This document shows, one piece after another, positions 1 to 5,980 of a stretch of 9,932 nucleotides of DNA. The notes beneath the pieces were generated by a model. The model saw only the letters and a program-made list of their open reading frames with translations, did not search any database and was not told where the DNA came from. Within the stretch, counting starts at the first letter, position 1; each line of letters begins with the position of its first letter. A program made the position numbers and the translations under genes. The stretch is from contig CAMVPV010000019.1 in NCBI GenBank assembly GCA_947169455.1, positions 1 to 9,932 on the forward strand, in the 5' to 3' direction. This stretch comes from an uncultured Clostridia bacterium. Its GTDB lineage: Bacteria; Bacillota_A; Clostridia; Oscillospirales; Ruminococcaceae.

Positions 1-1050
1 AACTCTCTCTTTCTTACCCTTAGATGAGTTGTAAACATATGAACCGGATTTAAGAGTTCCGGAATAAACTCTGAAGAACGCAAGTCTTCCTACGAAAGGA
101 TCGGAAATGATCTTGAATGCGAGAGCTGAGAAAGGCTCATCATCGGATGACTTTCTGGTCATCTCATTTCCTTCTTCATCGGTACCGGTTGCATCAGCAA
201 TATCGGTGGGAGCGGGCATGAAGTCGATGACTGCGTCAAGGAGCTTCTGGATACCCTTGTTCTGGTGAGCTGATCCACAGCAAACGGGAACGCCTGCGCT
301 CTCGATGGTAGCCTTACGAAGTGCAGCCTTCATCTCGGGGGTGGTAGGCTCTTCACCTTCGAGGTACTTGTTGAAAAGTTCCTCGTCCTGCTCAGCAACG
401 TGCTCGAGGAGTTCCTCGCGGTACTTCTGAGCCTTTTCAACCATGTCCTCGGGGATAGGCTCTTCGCGGATATCCTTTCCGAGGTCATCGTAATACATAT
501 ACGCCTTCATCTCGACCAGGTCTATGATGCCTTTGAAGTCGTCTTCGGCACCGATAGGGAGCTGTATCGGAACTGCGTTGCACTTCAGTCTGTCGTGGAG
601 CATATCCACAACGTTGTAGAAGTTCGCACCCATGATGTCCATCTTATTTACATAGACCATTCTGGGTACCTGATATTTATCAGCCTGACGCCATACGGTC
701 TCAGTCTGGGGTTCAACGCCGCCCTTTGCGCAGAGGACAGTCACCGAGCCGTCAAGAACTCTCAGGGAGCGCTCGACCTCAACGGTGAAGTCAACGTGGC
801 CGGGGGTGTCGATGATATTGATCCTGTGCTCTTTCCAGAATGCAGTGGTCGCGGCAGAGGTGATCGTGATACCTCTTTCCTTTTCCTGCTCCATCCAGTC
901 CATCGTAGAAGCGCCGTCATGGGTCTCGCCCAGCTTGTGGTTGATACCCGTGTAGAACAGGATACGCTCGGTGGTGGTGGTCTTGCCTGCATCTATGTGA
1001 GCCATTATACCAATATTTCTTGTATCTTCAAGGGAACAATCTCTTGGCAT
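1..1050 (-). CDS. fusA: Translation elongation factor G, N-terminal 350 residues (runs off the window)
   Basis: Elongation factor G is the ribosome-associated GTPase that drives translocation of tRNAs and mRNA. The reading frame is open from the ATG at 1048-1050 to the window edge, giving the first 350 of about 690 residues. The GTPase motifs are clear: P-loop AHIDAGKT at residues 17-24, DTPGHVD at 81-87 and NKMD at 135-138, and the tail (around residues 310-350) enters domain II with [23 protein letters not shown] ribosome binding site (complement of 1061-1065) sits 10 nt before the ATG. It is the third gene of the str operon, 39 nt after rpsG. The truncation is only the window boundary; no frameshift was seen. 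The family assignment is effectively certain. Confidence 0.98.
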   Translation of the reverse strand, partial: MPRDCSLEDTRNIGIMAHIDAGKTTTTERILFYTGINHKLGETHDGASTMDWMEQEKERGITITSAATTAFWKEHRINIIDTPGHVDFTVEVERSLRVLDGSVTVLCAKGGVEPQTETVWRQADKYQVPRMVYVNKMDIMGANFYNVVDMLHDRLKCNAVPIQLPIGAEDDFKGIIDLVEMKAYMYYDDLGKDIREEPIPEDMVEKAQKYREELLEHVAEQDEELFNKYLEGEEPTTPEMKAALRKATIESAGVPVCCGSAHQNKGIQKLLDAVIDFMPAPTDIADATGTDEEGNEMTRKSSDDEPFSALAFKIISDPFVGRLAFFRVYSGTLKSGSYVYNSSKGKKERV

Positions 1051-1089
1051 AAAATAAATACCTCCGTTAAGCGGAAACGCGGGCGGACA

Positions 1090-1560
1090 TTACCATCTGT
1101 AATGTGCGAATGCCTTGTTTGCCTCCGCCATCTTGTGAGTATCCTCACGCTTCTTGCAAGCACCGCCGATGCCGTTCATAGCATCCATGATCTCGGCTGC
1201 AAGTCTTTCCTTCATGGTTCTCTCGTTTCTGGCTCTTGAATACTTTGTGAGCCAGCGGAGACCAAGAGTCTGCTTTCTTTCAGCACGTACCTCGATAGGT
1301 ACCTGGTATGTGGCACCGCCGACTCTGCGTGCTTTGACTTCAAGCACGGGCATGATGTTCTCCATTGCCTCCTGGAACACCTCGAGAGCGTCCTTGCCTG
1401 TCTTCTCGGCTACGATGTCGAATGCACCATAGACGATCTTCTGGGCAACGCCCTTCTTTCCGTCGAGCATGATATTATTCACAAGGCGTGTCACGATCTC
1501 GGAATTATATACAGGATCGCTGAGAACTTCACGCTTTGCGATATTGCCTCTTCTTGGCAC
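1090..1560 (-). CDS. rpsG: 30S ribosomal protein S7
   Basis: S7 is a primary assembly protein of the 30S head that binds the 3' domain of 16S rRNA and lines the E site. I place the start at a GTG (complement of 1558-1560), giving exactly 156 residues, the usual length, beginning [13 protein letters not shown] strong AGGAGGGA site (complement of 1567-1574) lies 6 nt upstream. The frame stays open to 1638, but that extension does not resemble S7. Conserved blocks are present: [19 protein letters not shown] around 32-50, [13 protein letters not shown] at 76-88, LRWLTKYSR near 101-109, and the C-terminal [21 protein letters not shown]. Residue 135 is Cys in GGACKKRED where Val is common, a mild variation. 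It lies between rpsL and fusA in the str operon. S7 is the classical autoregulator of this operon in E. coli; whether that holds here is inference. Confidence 0.97.
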   Translation of the reverse strand: MPRRGNIAKREVLSDPVYNSEIVTRLVNNIMLDGKKGVAQKIVYGAFDIVAEKTGKDALEVFQEAMENIMPVLEVKARRVGGATYQVPIEVRAERKQTLGLRWLTKYSRARNERTMKERLAAEIMDAMNGIGGACKKREDTHKMAEANKAFAHYRW

Positions 1561-1722
1561 AATACTTCCCTCCTTCATAGAAATGCTATCATAGGTACTC
1601 GTTTCATTCCACAAGCCCTCCCGGGCTGACGATGACACGCCGGCCGATGCGAGGCATTCTTATATATAAAAATGTTCGCATAAACACTGTGGTTTCATTG
1701 AGTTATCCGCCTGAAGCGGGTC
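1561..1722 (-). promoter_or_regulatory. Structured rpsL-rpsG intercistronic region
   Basis: This 162-nt gap is long for a str operon and can form three hairpins on the mRNA strand (minus). In transcript order: CCGC/GCGG with a 5-nt loop (plus-strand 1707-1719, right after the rpsL stop); a longer hairpin at 1649-1679 with a GCGA/TCGC outer stem, a small internal loop, an 8-bp inner stem (complement of 1655-1662 with 1667-1674, one G-U) and a TATA loop; and AGCCC/GGGCT closed by a GGGA tetraloop (1614-1627), which fits the GNRA pattern. No run of Us follows any of them, so they are not good terminators. In E. coli the rpsL-rpsG intercistronic mRNA is the S7 target for translational feedback. 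A similar role here is a hypothesis from position and fold only. Confidence 0.5.
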
Positions 1723-2148
1723 TTACTTGGCAGAACCTGCCTTGGGTCTCTTGGCGCCGTACTTTGAACGCGCCTGATTTCTCTTTGCAACGCCCTGGGT
1801 ATCGAGTGTACCTCTGATGATGTGATAACGCACACCGGGGAGGTCCTTTACTCTTCCGCCTCTGATAAGAACAACGGAGTGTTCCTGGAGGTTATGGCCT
1901 ATACCGGGGATATATGCTGTAACTTCGTTGCCGTTCGTAAGCTTTACTCTGGCGATCTTTCTCATAGCGGAGTTAGGCTTCTTGGGGGTCGCGGTCCTTA
2001 CAGCGGTGCACACGCCTCTCTTCTGAGGTGAGCTGAGATCGATAGCGATCTTCTTCTTGGCGTTGTAGCCCTTCTGGAGTGCGGGGGCTGTGGATTTCTT
2101 TTCGAGAACCTTTCTGCCCTTGCGTACCAGCTGATTAAAGGTAGGCAT
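1723..2148 (-). CDS. rpsL: 30S ribosomal protein S12
   Basis: S12 sits at the decoding centre of the 30S subunit and takes part in tRNA selection accuracy. The ATG at 2146-2148 gives 141 residues beginning [12 protein letters not shown]; an AAAGGAG site lies 8 nt upstream. The frame is open to 2217, but that extension has no S12 similarity. Conserved blocks are [12 protein letters not shown] (41-52), [11 protein letters not shown] (54-64), [20 protein letters not shown] (82-101) and DLPGVRYH (102-109). The extra segment around residues 26-40 compared with E. coli is typical of Gram-positive S12. Lys56 and Lys101, the positions equivalent to E. coli K42 and K87 where streptomycin-resistance changes cluster, are both wild-type lysine; Asp102 matches the residue that is methylthiolated in E. 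coli. It is the first gene of the str operon, directly after its promoter. Confidence 0.98.
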   Translation of the reverse strand: MPTFNQLVRKGRKVLEKKSTAPALQKGYNAKKKIAIDLSSPQKRGVCTAVRTATPKKPNSAMRKIARVKLTNGNEVTAYIPGIGHNLQEHSVVLIRGGRVKDLPGVRYHIIRGTLDTQGVAKRNQARSKYGAKRPKAGSAK

Positions 2149-2177
2149 TGATCCATCTCCTTTCATAAAATTATCGC

Positions 2178-2198
2178 GCCGCAAAAATATACTGCGGC
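2178..2198 (-). promoter_or_regulatory. Hairpin in the rpsL 5' leader
   Basis: The predicted rpsL leader (about 54 nt, from about 2202 to 2149) contains GCCGCA and TGCGGC arms (2193-2198 and 2178-2183 on the plus strand), a 6-bp stem, 7 bp counting a flanking U-G pair, with a 9-nt AU-rich loop. It starts within a few nt of the expected transcript 5' end and stops about 15 nt before the Shine-Dalgarno, so it leaves the ribosome site free. It may stabilise the 5' end of the mRNA or serve as a protein-binding element. No U-run follows, so it is not a terminator. Confidence 0.4.
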
Positions 2199-2208
2199 AC
2201 ATTTTGTA

Positions 2209-2237
2209 ATTATACACATATTTTTCCCCTTTGTCAA
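2209..2237 (-). promoter_or_regulatory. Consensus sigma-A promoter of the str operon
   Basis: On the minus strand there is a perfect -35 TTGACA (complement of 2232-2237), a 17-bp spacer, and a perfect -10 TATAAT (complement of 2209-2214). Transcription should start near 2202, giving a leader of about 54 nt before rpsL. The sequence upstream of the -35 (2245-2275) is rich in A/T runs and could act as an UP element. A fully consensus promoter fits the high expression expected for ribosomal protein genes. Confidence 0.9.
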
Positions 2238-2281
2238 GGGCTTTATGCGATTTTTATTGATTTTACGCAAAAAGATACATT

Positions 2282-2344
2282 CCGGGGAGCTTCGTTTTGA
2301 TTATTGTTCAGCATTTCCGTGCCCCGGCGCATCGCCGCCGGCGC
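2282..2344. repeat. GC-rich repeat block in the divergent intergenic region
   Basis: Between the two divergent promoters lies a GC-rich patch unlike the AT-rich sequence around it. CCGGGG at 2282-2287 is complementary to CCCCGG at 2322-2327 (34-nt loop). CCGGCGC occurs as a direct repeat at 2324-2330 and 2338-2344, and CGCCGGCG at 2336-2343 is a palindrome. No gene ends here, so a terminator role is unlikely. It may be an operator or a degraded repeat; nothing in the window decides this. Confidence 0.3.
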
Positions 2345-2352
2345 AGCGCGGG

Positions 2353-2389
2353 CGTAATATTACGTGAAAATTGATATTCATGTCATGAA
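2353..2389. promoter_or_regulatory. Two palindromes upstream of the EAL-gene promoter
   Basis: CGTAATATTACG at 2353-2364 is a perfect 12-bp palindrome. TTCATG-T-CATGAA at 2377-2389 is a second, odd-length perfect palindrome. Both lie in the 60 bp upstream of the -10 element at 2408-2413, and the second overlaps where a -35 region would be. This placement suits binding sites for dimeric regulators. No regulator is identified, and short palindromes do occur by chance. Confidence 0.35.
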
Positions 2390-2404
2390 ACGTACATATA
2401 ATCA

Positions 2405-2413
2405 TGTTATAAT
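2405..2413 (+). promoter_or_regulatory. Extended -10 promoter for the EAL-domain gene
   Basis: TGTTATAAT matches the extended -10 form (TG, one base, TATAAT) with the -10 hexamer at 2408-2413. A second TATAAT sits at 2397-2402, but no -35 hexamer is well spaced for either (the nearest, TTGATA at 2371-2376, is 20 bp from the first). An extended -10 promoter can work without a good -35. Transcription would start near 2420, about 48 nt before the start codon. Confidence 0.5.
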
Positions 2414-2467
2414 TACAATAGTGTAATATGTCATTTTATATATTTATCACAGAAAGGGGGCGGCGCG

Positions 2468-4396
2468 ATGGATGCACTGGGCTTCGCAGGCACGATGCGG
2501 CTCGTCAGCTATTCGGGGACGATCCTCATAATCATCACGATACTGATCTATACCTTTATACAGACCCGCCTCGACAAGCTCCAGAACAAGCTTTTCATGA
2601 CAATAACCTCGATAGTGTTCATAAATGCCGCGACCCTGCTTTACGCTCTGTTCGCGCAGTTCGCCGTGAAGGATGTACAGGCATCCCTGCGGCTGATGAA
2701 TACAGCACAGACGCTGTACTTCTTCGCCCATACGATGCTGTGCCCGATGTTCGGATATTACGTCACCGCCGTCACGGGCAAGACAGCAAAATACAGCAAG
2801 AAATTCTACATCATATATGCGGTGCCGTATCTCCTGTGCGAGGCGCTGGTGCTGCTGAACCCGTTCCTGCACTGGGTATTCCGCTACGATGCAGAAAAAG
2901 CGTTCTACCGCGGCCCCGCCGAAATGATGATCTATATCATAGCTGCGGGCTACTTCATATATTCGGTGGCGAGCCTCTTCCTCTCGTGGAACGCGCTGAC
3001 GAGACAGCGCAGATATTCCCTCGTCTATTTCTTCGGCGTGATACTTGCGGGCATACTCATACAGCTCCTGTTCGTCAGCCTGAAAACAGAGCTTTTCTGT
3101 GAAGCGCTCGCGCTCGTGGGCGTAATGCTCACGATAGAGAACGAGGACAGCCGCCTCGATGCCGACACCGGGATATACAACCGCAGCGCCTTCAAGATGG
3201 ATCTCAACAGCTACATCGCGAACCGTCAGGCGTTCCGCGTGCTGTGCATAAAGATAACCAACTCGGACATCGTGCAGAGAGTGACCGGCTCGGCGAACAC
3301 CGATTCCTACGTGCGCCTCATCGGTGAGTACATAAAGGCGCTCGTCCCGAGATATACCTTGTATCACGTAAACCCCATGACCTACGCGATGACCTTCATC
3401 GGCAGCAGGGCGCCCGAGGCGGAGAGCACCGCCTATAAGATACTCGACCGCTTTGAACTGCCGTGGAAGCTGAAGGATTCGGAGGTCGTACTGCACATAG
3501 CGGCAGTCCTCGCGGATGTTCCGGGGCACGTTTCACGCACCGGCGAGATACTGTACATAGCAGACAACCAGGCTCCGCCCAATGCCGAGAGGAACCTCAT
3601 CAAGGACGACGACCTCGGATACTTCATGCGGCGCATAGCAGTGGAGCACTCGGTGATGCGCGGTATCGAGGAGCACAATTTTGAGGTCTATTATCAGCCG
3701 ACTTACACCATAGATGAAAAGCTCCACGGCGCGGAGGCGCTGCTGAGACTTCACGACCCCGAGCTCGGGAACGTGTTCCCCGACGAATTCATCCCCGCCG
3801 CCGAGCGCATGGGTCTTATCGACAACCTTGACGAATTCGTGCTCGAAGAGGTATGCTGGTTCATAAAGAGCGGCGTGCCGTCCGGGTACGGCATGGAGTC
3901 GATAAACGTCAATCTTTCGGTGATACAGTGCATGAGACCCGGTTTCGTCGGGCGCATACTCGATATCGTCGAAAAGACGGGCGCGGACAAATCCATGATA
4001 AACTTCGAGATAACCGAATCGGTATCATCGAACGATTACGGTATGCTGAGCTCGGTGGTGCACTCGCTGAAGGACAACGGCTTCGTGTTCGCAATGGACG
4101 ACTACGGCACAGGATACTCGAATATGCAGTCGATATTCTCGATAGATTTCGATGTGGTGAAGATCGACAAGAGCATACTCTGGGGCGCGGAGAAATCGGA
4201 AATGGGCATGATAATCCTGCGCAGCAGCGTCAGCATGATAAAGGAAATGAAAAAGCGGATACTCGTGGAGGGCGTGGAAACGCGTGAACAGATAGAGCTC
4301 CTGAGGGCACTGGACGTAGATTTCCTGCAGGGGTACTACTTCTCGAAACCGCTCCCCAAGAGCAAGCTGCTTGAGCTTCTTGAAAAGGAACGATGA
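2468..4396 (+). CDS. Multi-pass membrane protein with degenerate GGDEF and intact EAL domain; predicted c-di-GMP phosphodiesterase
   Basis: Predicted to hydrolyse the second messenger c-di-GMP to pGpG at the membrane. The 642 residues begin with about six or seven hydrophobic segments (roughly 15-31, 43-64, 81-101, 113-133, 152-174, 183-205 and possibly 207-223), a likely sensory region. A GGDEF-like domain follows (about 226-378): DADTGIYNRSAF at 231-242 recalls DxLTGLxNR, but the GGDEF signature is replaced around residues 302-306 (NPMTY), so no cyclase activity is expected. The EAL domain (about 390-640) keeps its catalytic set: E423 in EALLR, N482 in NVNLS, E517 in ITES, D544-D545 in DDYGTGYS, K565 in VKIDKS, E601 in EGVET and Q621 in QGYYFSKPLP. 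AAAGGGGG (2453-2460) lies 7 nt before the ATG. The gene stands alone between the divergent str operon and the purine operon. The signal sensed is unknown; a role in motility, adhesion or biofilm is only the general expectation for the family. Confidence 0.92.
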   Translation: MDALGFAGTMRLVSYSGTILIIITILIYTFIQTRLDKLQNKLFMTITSIVFINAATLLYALFAQFAVKDVQASLRLMNTAQTLYFFAHTMLCPMFGYYVTAVTGKTAKYSKKFYIIYAVPYLLCEALVLLNPFLHWVFRYDAEKAFYRGPAEMMIYIIAAGYFIYSVASLFLSWNALTRQRRYSLVYFFGVILAGILIQLLFVSLKTELFCEALALVGVMLTIENEDSRLDADTGIYNRSAFKMDLNSYIANRQAFRVLCIKITNSDIVQRVTGSANTDSYVRLIGEYIKALVPRYTLYHVNPMTYAMTFIGSRAPEAESTAYKILDRFELPWKLKDSEVVLHIAAVLADVPGHVSRTGEILYIADNQAPPNAERNLIKDDDLGYFMRRIAVEHSVMRGIEEHNFEVYYQPTYTIDEKLHGAEALLRLHDPELGNVFPDEFIPAAERMGLIDNLDEFVLEEVCWFIKSGVPSGYGMESINVNLSVIQCMRPGFVGRILDIVEKTGADKSMINFEITESVSSNDYGMLSSVVHSLKDNGFVFAMDDYGTGYSNMQSIFSIDFDVVKIDKSILWGAEKSEMGMIILRSSVSMIKEMKKRILVEGVETREQIELLRALDVDFLQGYYFSKPLPKSKLLELLEKER

Positions 4397-4413
4397 CAGC
4401 GGTCAGCGGTCAG
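4397..4413 (+). repeat. Short tandem repeat after the EAL-gene stop
   Basis: CAGCGGT occurs twice in tandem (4397-4403, 4404-4410) followed by CAG, starting at the first base after the stop codon. It cannot form a hairpin and is probably a minor slippage repeat. No convincing terminator for the upstream gene was found between here and the purine promoter. Confidence 0.4.
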
Positions 4414-4431
4414 AGTTCTCCTTATCCTGCG

Positions 4432-4449
4432 TATAATTTGTAAATTATA
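4432..4449. promoter_or_regulatory. AT-rich 18-bp palindrome upstream of the purine promoter
   Basis: TATAATTT and AAATTATA form perfect 8-bp arms around GT, ending 20 bp before the -35 of the purine operon promoter. The position fits an operator or an UP-like element. It does not resemble the PurR PurBox of Bacillus (CGAA-containing). With only A and T in the arms, chance occurrence is plausible. Confidence 0.3.
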
Positions 4450-4469
4450 GATAAAATTTGCTCAAACAC

Positions 4470-4498
4470 TTGCAATTTCCGGAAAGATAGGTTAGAAT
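4470..4498 (+). promoter_or_regulatory. Promoter of the purine leader RNA and operon
   Basis: TTGCAA (4470-4475) and TAGAAT (4493-4498) are separated by exactly 17 bp, each hexamer one base from the sigma-A consensus. Transcription should begin near 4505. The start is about 220 nt upstream of purE, leaving a long leader. It is the only convincing promoter in the 327-nt gap, so it probably serves both the leader RNA and the operon. Confidence 0.78.
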
Positions 4499-4504
4499 AT
4501 ATAT

Positions 4505-4681
4505 GTATCCCCGTTTTTTGAGGGAACATCATGATTTCGGTACAGGTGGTCAGTGCTATGGGCGTATGTCTTAACGGCTGCATCGGTTCACGGGTCTTTG
4601 CCTCTTCCGGCAGAGACTGTATCACTGTACCCTCTTACGTATCCAAGGGCTGAGGTATATCCGCAGCCCTTTATGATTTTC
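4505..4681 (+). ncRNA. Structured leader RNA upstream of purE (riboswitch-like attenuator or 6S-RNA-like)
   Basis: Between the promoter and the terminator-like hairpin lies about 140 nt of foldable non-coding sequence. A long stem pairs 4539-4550 with 4621-4631 (11 bp including one G-U, with G4546 bulged). Inside it, GTCTTTGCC (4594-4602) and GGCAGAGAC (4609-4617) form a 9-bp hairpin with one G-U and a 6-nt loop. Outside it, GAGG (about 4521-4524) can pair with CCTC (4631-4634), competing by one base with the main stem and leaving a large one-sided bulge on the 5' strand. GGCTGC (4576-4581) is complementary to GCAGCC (4663-4668) in the terminator's 3' arm, a possible antiterminator. I could not match the guanine, PRPP or ZTP riboswitch consensus. 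The size, rod-like fold, asymmetric bubble, own promoter and terminator also fit 6S RNA, which I recall being found beside purE in some Clostridia (from memory, unverified). Confidence 0.55.
4645..4680 (+). terminator. Terminator-like hairpin 44 nt before purE
   Basis: AAGGGCTG (4645-4652) and CAGCCCTT (4664-4671) pair perfectly for 8 bp; the 11-nt loop can add two G-C pairs after an A-G mismatch. The tail TTTATGATTTT is U-rich but interrupted, so termination may be partial. No promoter is visible in 4681-4723, so purE transcription must pass this hairpin. It is either an attenuator or the 3' end of a short RNA with read-through. Confidence 0.7.
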
Positions 4682-4723
4682 AGGATGATGACCTGCTTTA
4701 TTGTGATCGGAGGATTGATAGCT

Positions 4724-5233
4724 TTGAAGAAAAAGGTCGCAGTTATAATGGGAAGCGACAGCGACGCGGGCGTTGTCGTTAAGGCTCTCAAAGAGCTGGA
4801 CAGGCTCGGCATCGAATGGGAATGTCATGTCATGTCCGCCCACCGCACCCCCGATGAGGCTGCCGTATTCTCGAAGAACGCGCGGAAGAACGGCTTCGGC
4901 GTGATAATAGCGGCAGCGGGAATGGCGGCTCACCTCGGCGGTGTGCTCGCCGCAAACACCACTCTCCCCGTGATAGGCATACCCATAAAGGGCGGTATGC
5001 TCGACGGCTCGGACGCGCTCCTCGCAACGGTCATGATGCCGACCGGCATACCCGTGGCTACGGTAGCGGTGAACGGCGCCGCCAATGCGGGTCTGCTCGC
5101 TGCGGAGATACTCGCCGTTTCCGACGATGAACTCGCAGAAAAGCTCGACGCTATGAGAAAGTCCATGCATGACAAGGTCACCGAAAAGGACAAGGCACTT
5201 CAGGAAAAGCTCCCCGGCTTGCTTGCCGAATAA
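4724..5233 (+). CDS. purE: N5-carboxyaminoimidazole ribonucleotide mutase (PurE)
   Basis: PurE forms 4-carboxy-AIR (CAIR), either from N5-CAIR (class I, with PurK) or from AIR and CO2 (class II). I choose the TTG at 4724-4726: it follows GGAGG (4709-4713) by 10 nt and gives 169 residues starting MKKKVAVIMGSDSD, the usual length and N-terminus. ATGs at 4685 and 4688 are in frame but have no ribosome site and lie just after the terminator. Motifs: GSDSD (10-14) and SAHRTP (38-43) of the substrate site, AAGMAAHLGG (64-73), and MPTGIPVATV (105-114) with NAGLLAAEIL (121-130). SAHRTP is class-I-like; the common AHLPG is AHLGG here. No purK is in the window, so its source of N5-CAIR cannot be judged. 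First gene of the operon, 27 nt before purC. Confidence 0.95.
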   Translation: MKKKVAVIMGSDSDAGVVVKALKELDRLGIEWECHVMSAHRTPDEAAVFSKNARKNGFGVIIAAAGMAAHLGGVLAANTTLPVIGIPIKGGMLDGSDALLATVMMPTGIPVATVAVNGAANAGLLAAEILAVSDDELAEKLDAMRKSMHDKVTEKDKALQEKLPGLLAE

Positions 5234-5260
5234 TTTATATTGAAAAGGAACGTGTTTATT

Positions 5261-5977
5261 ATGGCAAATGTTGAAAAAAAAGAACAGCTCTATGAGGGCA
5301 AGGCAAAGAAAGTATTCGCAACATCCGACCCCGACCTCGTTATCGTAGATTACAAGGATGACGCGACAGCATTCAACGGCGAAAAGAAGGGCACCATCAG
5401 AGGCAAGGGTGTGGTCAACAACAAGATGACCAACTATATGCTCTCCCTGCTCGAAAAAGAGGGCGTTCCCACACACCTCGTCGAGGAGCTCTCCGACCGC
5501 GAGACCCTCGTGAAGAAGGTCGAGATAGTACAGCTCGAGGTCATCATCAGGAACGTTGCCGCAGGCAGCTTCTCCAAGAGGATGGGCGTTGAGGAAGGAA
5601 AGGCGCTCCTCACTCCGATACTTGAATTCAGCTACAAGAACGATGACCTCGGCGACCCGTTCATCAACAGCTACTATGCGCTCGCACTCGGCATAGCCAC
5701 AAAGGAAGAACTCGACAAGATCACCGAATACGCATTCAAGGTGAATGACTTCATGAAGAAGTTCTTCAAGGAGCACAACATCGACCTCATAGATTTCAAG
5801 ATCGAATTCGGCAGATATCACGGTCAGATAGTCCTCGCCGACGAGATCTCCCCCGATACCTGCCGCTTCTGGGACAGCACCACCCATGAAAAGCTCGACA
5901 AGGACCGTTTCCGCAGGGATATGGGCGGCGTAGAGGAAGCATATCAGGAAATGATGAAGAGAATTTTCGGAGAATAA
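5261..5977 (+). CDS. purC: Phosphoribosylaminoimidazole-succinocarboxamide synthase (SAICAR synthetase)
   Basis: Joins CAIR, the product of the preceding gene, with aspartate using ATP to give SAICAR. The ATG at 5261 is preceded by AAAAGGA about 11 nt upstream and gives 238 residues, the usual bacterial length, starting [19 protein letters not shown]. An in-frame TTG at 5240 lies upstream of that ribosome site and is unlikely. Motifs include the nucleotide-binding [10 protein letters not shown] (10-19), a [10 protein letters not shown] segment, [15 protein letters not shown], the [10 protein letters not shown] signature in the C-terminal half, and [14 protein letters not shown]. PurE and PurC act consecutively and are adjacent. 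The gene ends 3 nt before purF, whose ribosome site (CGGAG) is formed by the last codons of purC, so the two are probably translationally coupled. Confidence 0.97.
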   Translation: MANVEKKEQLYEGKAKKVFATSDPDLVIVDYKDDATAFNGEKKGTIRGKGVVNNKMTNYMLSLLEKEGVPTHLVEELSDRETLVKKVEIVQLEVIIRNVAAGSFSKRMGVEEGKALLTPILEFSYKNDDLGDPFINSYYALALGIATKEELDKITEYAFKVNDFMKKFFKEHNIDLIDFKIEFGRYHGQIVLADEISPDTCRFWDSTTHEKLDKDRFRRDMGGVEEAYQEMMKRIFGE

Positions 5978-5980
5978 GCT

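Noticed and set aside
400..1239. 279-codon plus-strand frame opposite fusA and rpsG
   Set aside because: The opposite strand encodes EF-G and S7 with all family motifs; this frame spans two genes and the gap between them, as an artefact would.
2281..2352. Bidirectional terminator in the GC-rich block
   Set aside because: The flanking genes diverge, so no transcript is expected to end here, and no U-run is present.
2447..3529. 360-codon open frame on the minus strand opposite the EAL gene
   Set aside because: Shadow of the real gene; low-complexity, charged translation with no recognisable motif, and no ribosome binding site noted.
4505..4645. Guanine, PRPP or ZTP riboswitch identity for the purE leader
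   Set aside because: The conserved core sequences I know for these classes are not visible, so I did not assign a class and described the structure only.
4553..4723. In-frame N-terminal extension of PurE from a GTG at 4553
   Set aside because: It runs through the leader stem and the terminator hairpin, has no Shine-Dalgarno, and PurE homologues begin close to KKKVAVIMGSDSD.
4622..5887. 421-codon open frame on the minus strand opposite purE and purC
   Set aside because: It is antisense to two clearly recognised genes, its translation resembles no family I know, and it reflects the codon bias of the plus-strand genes.
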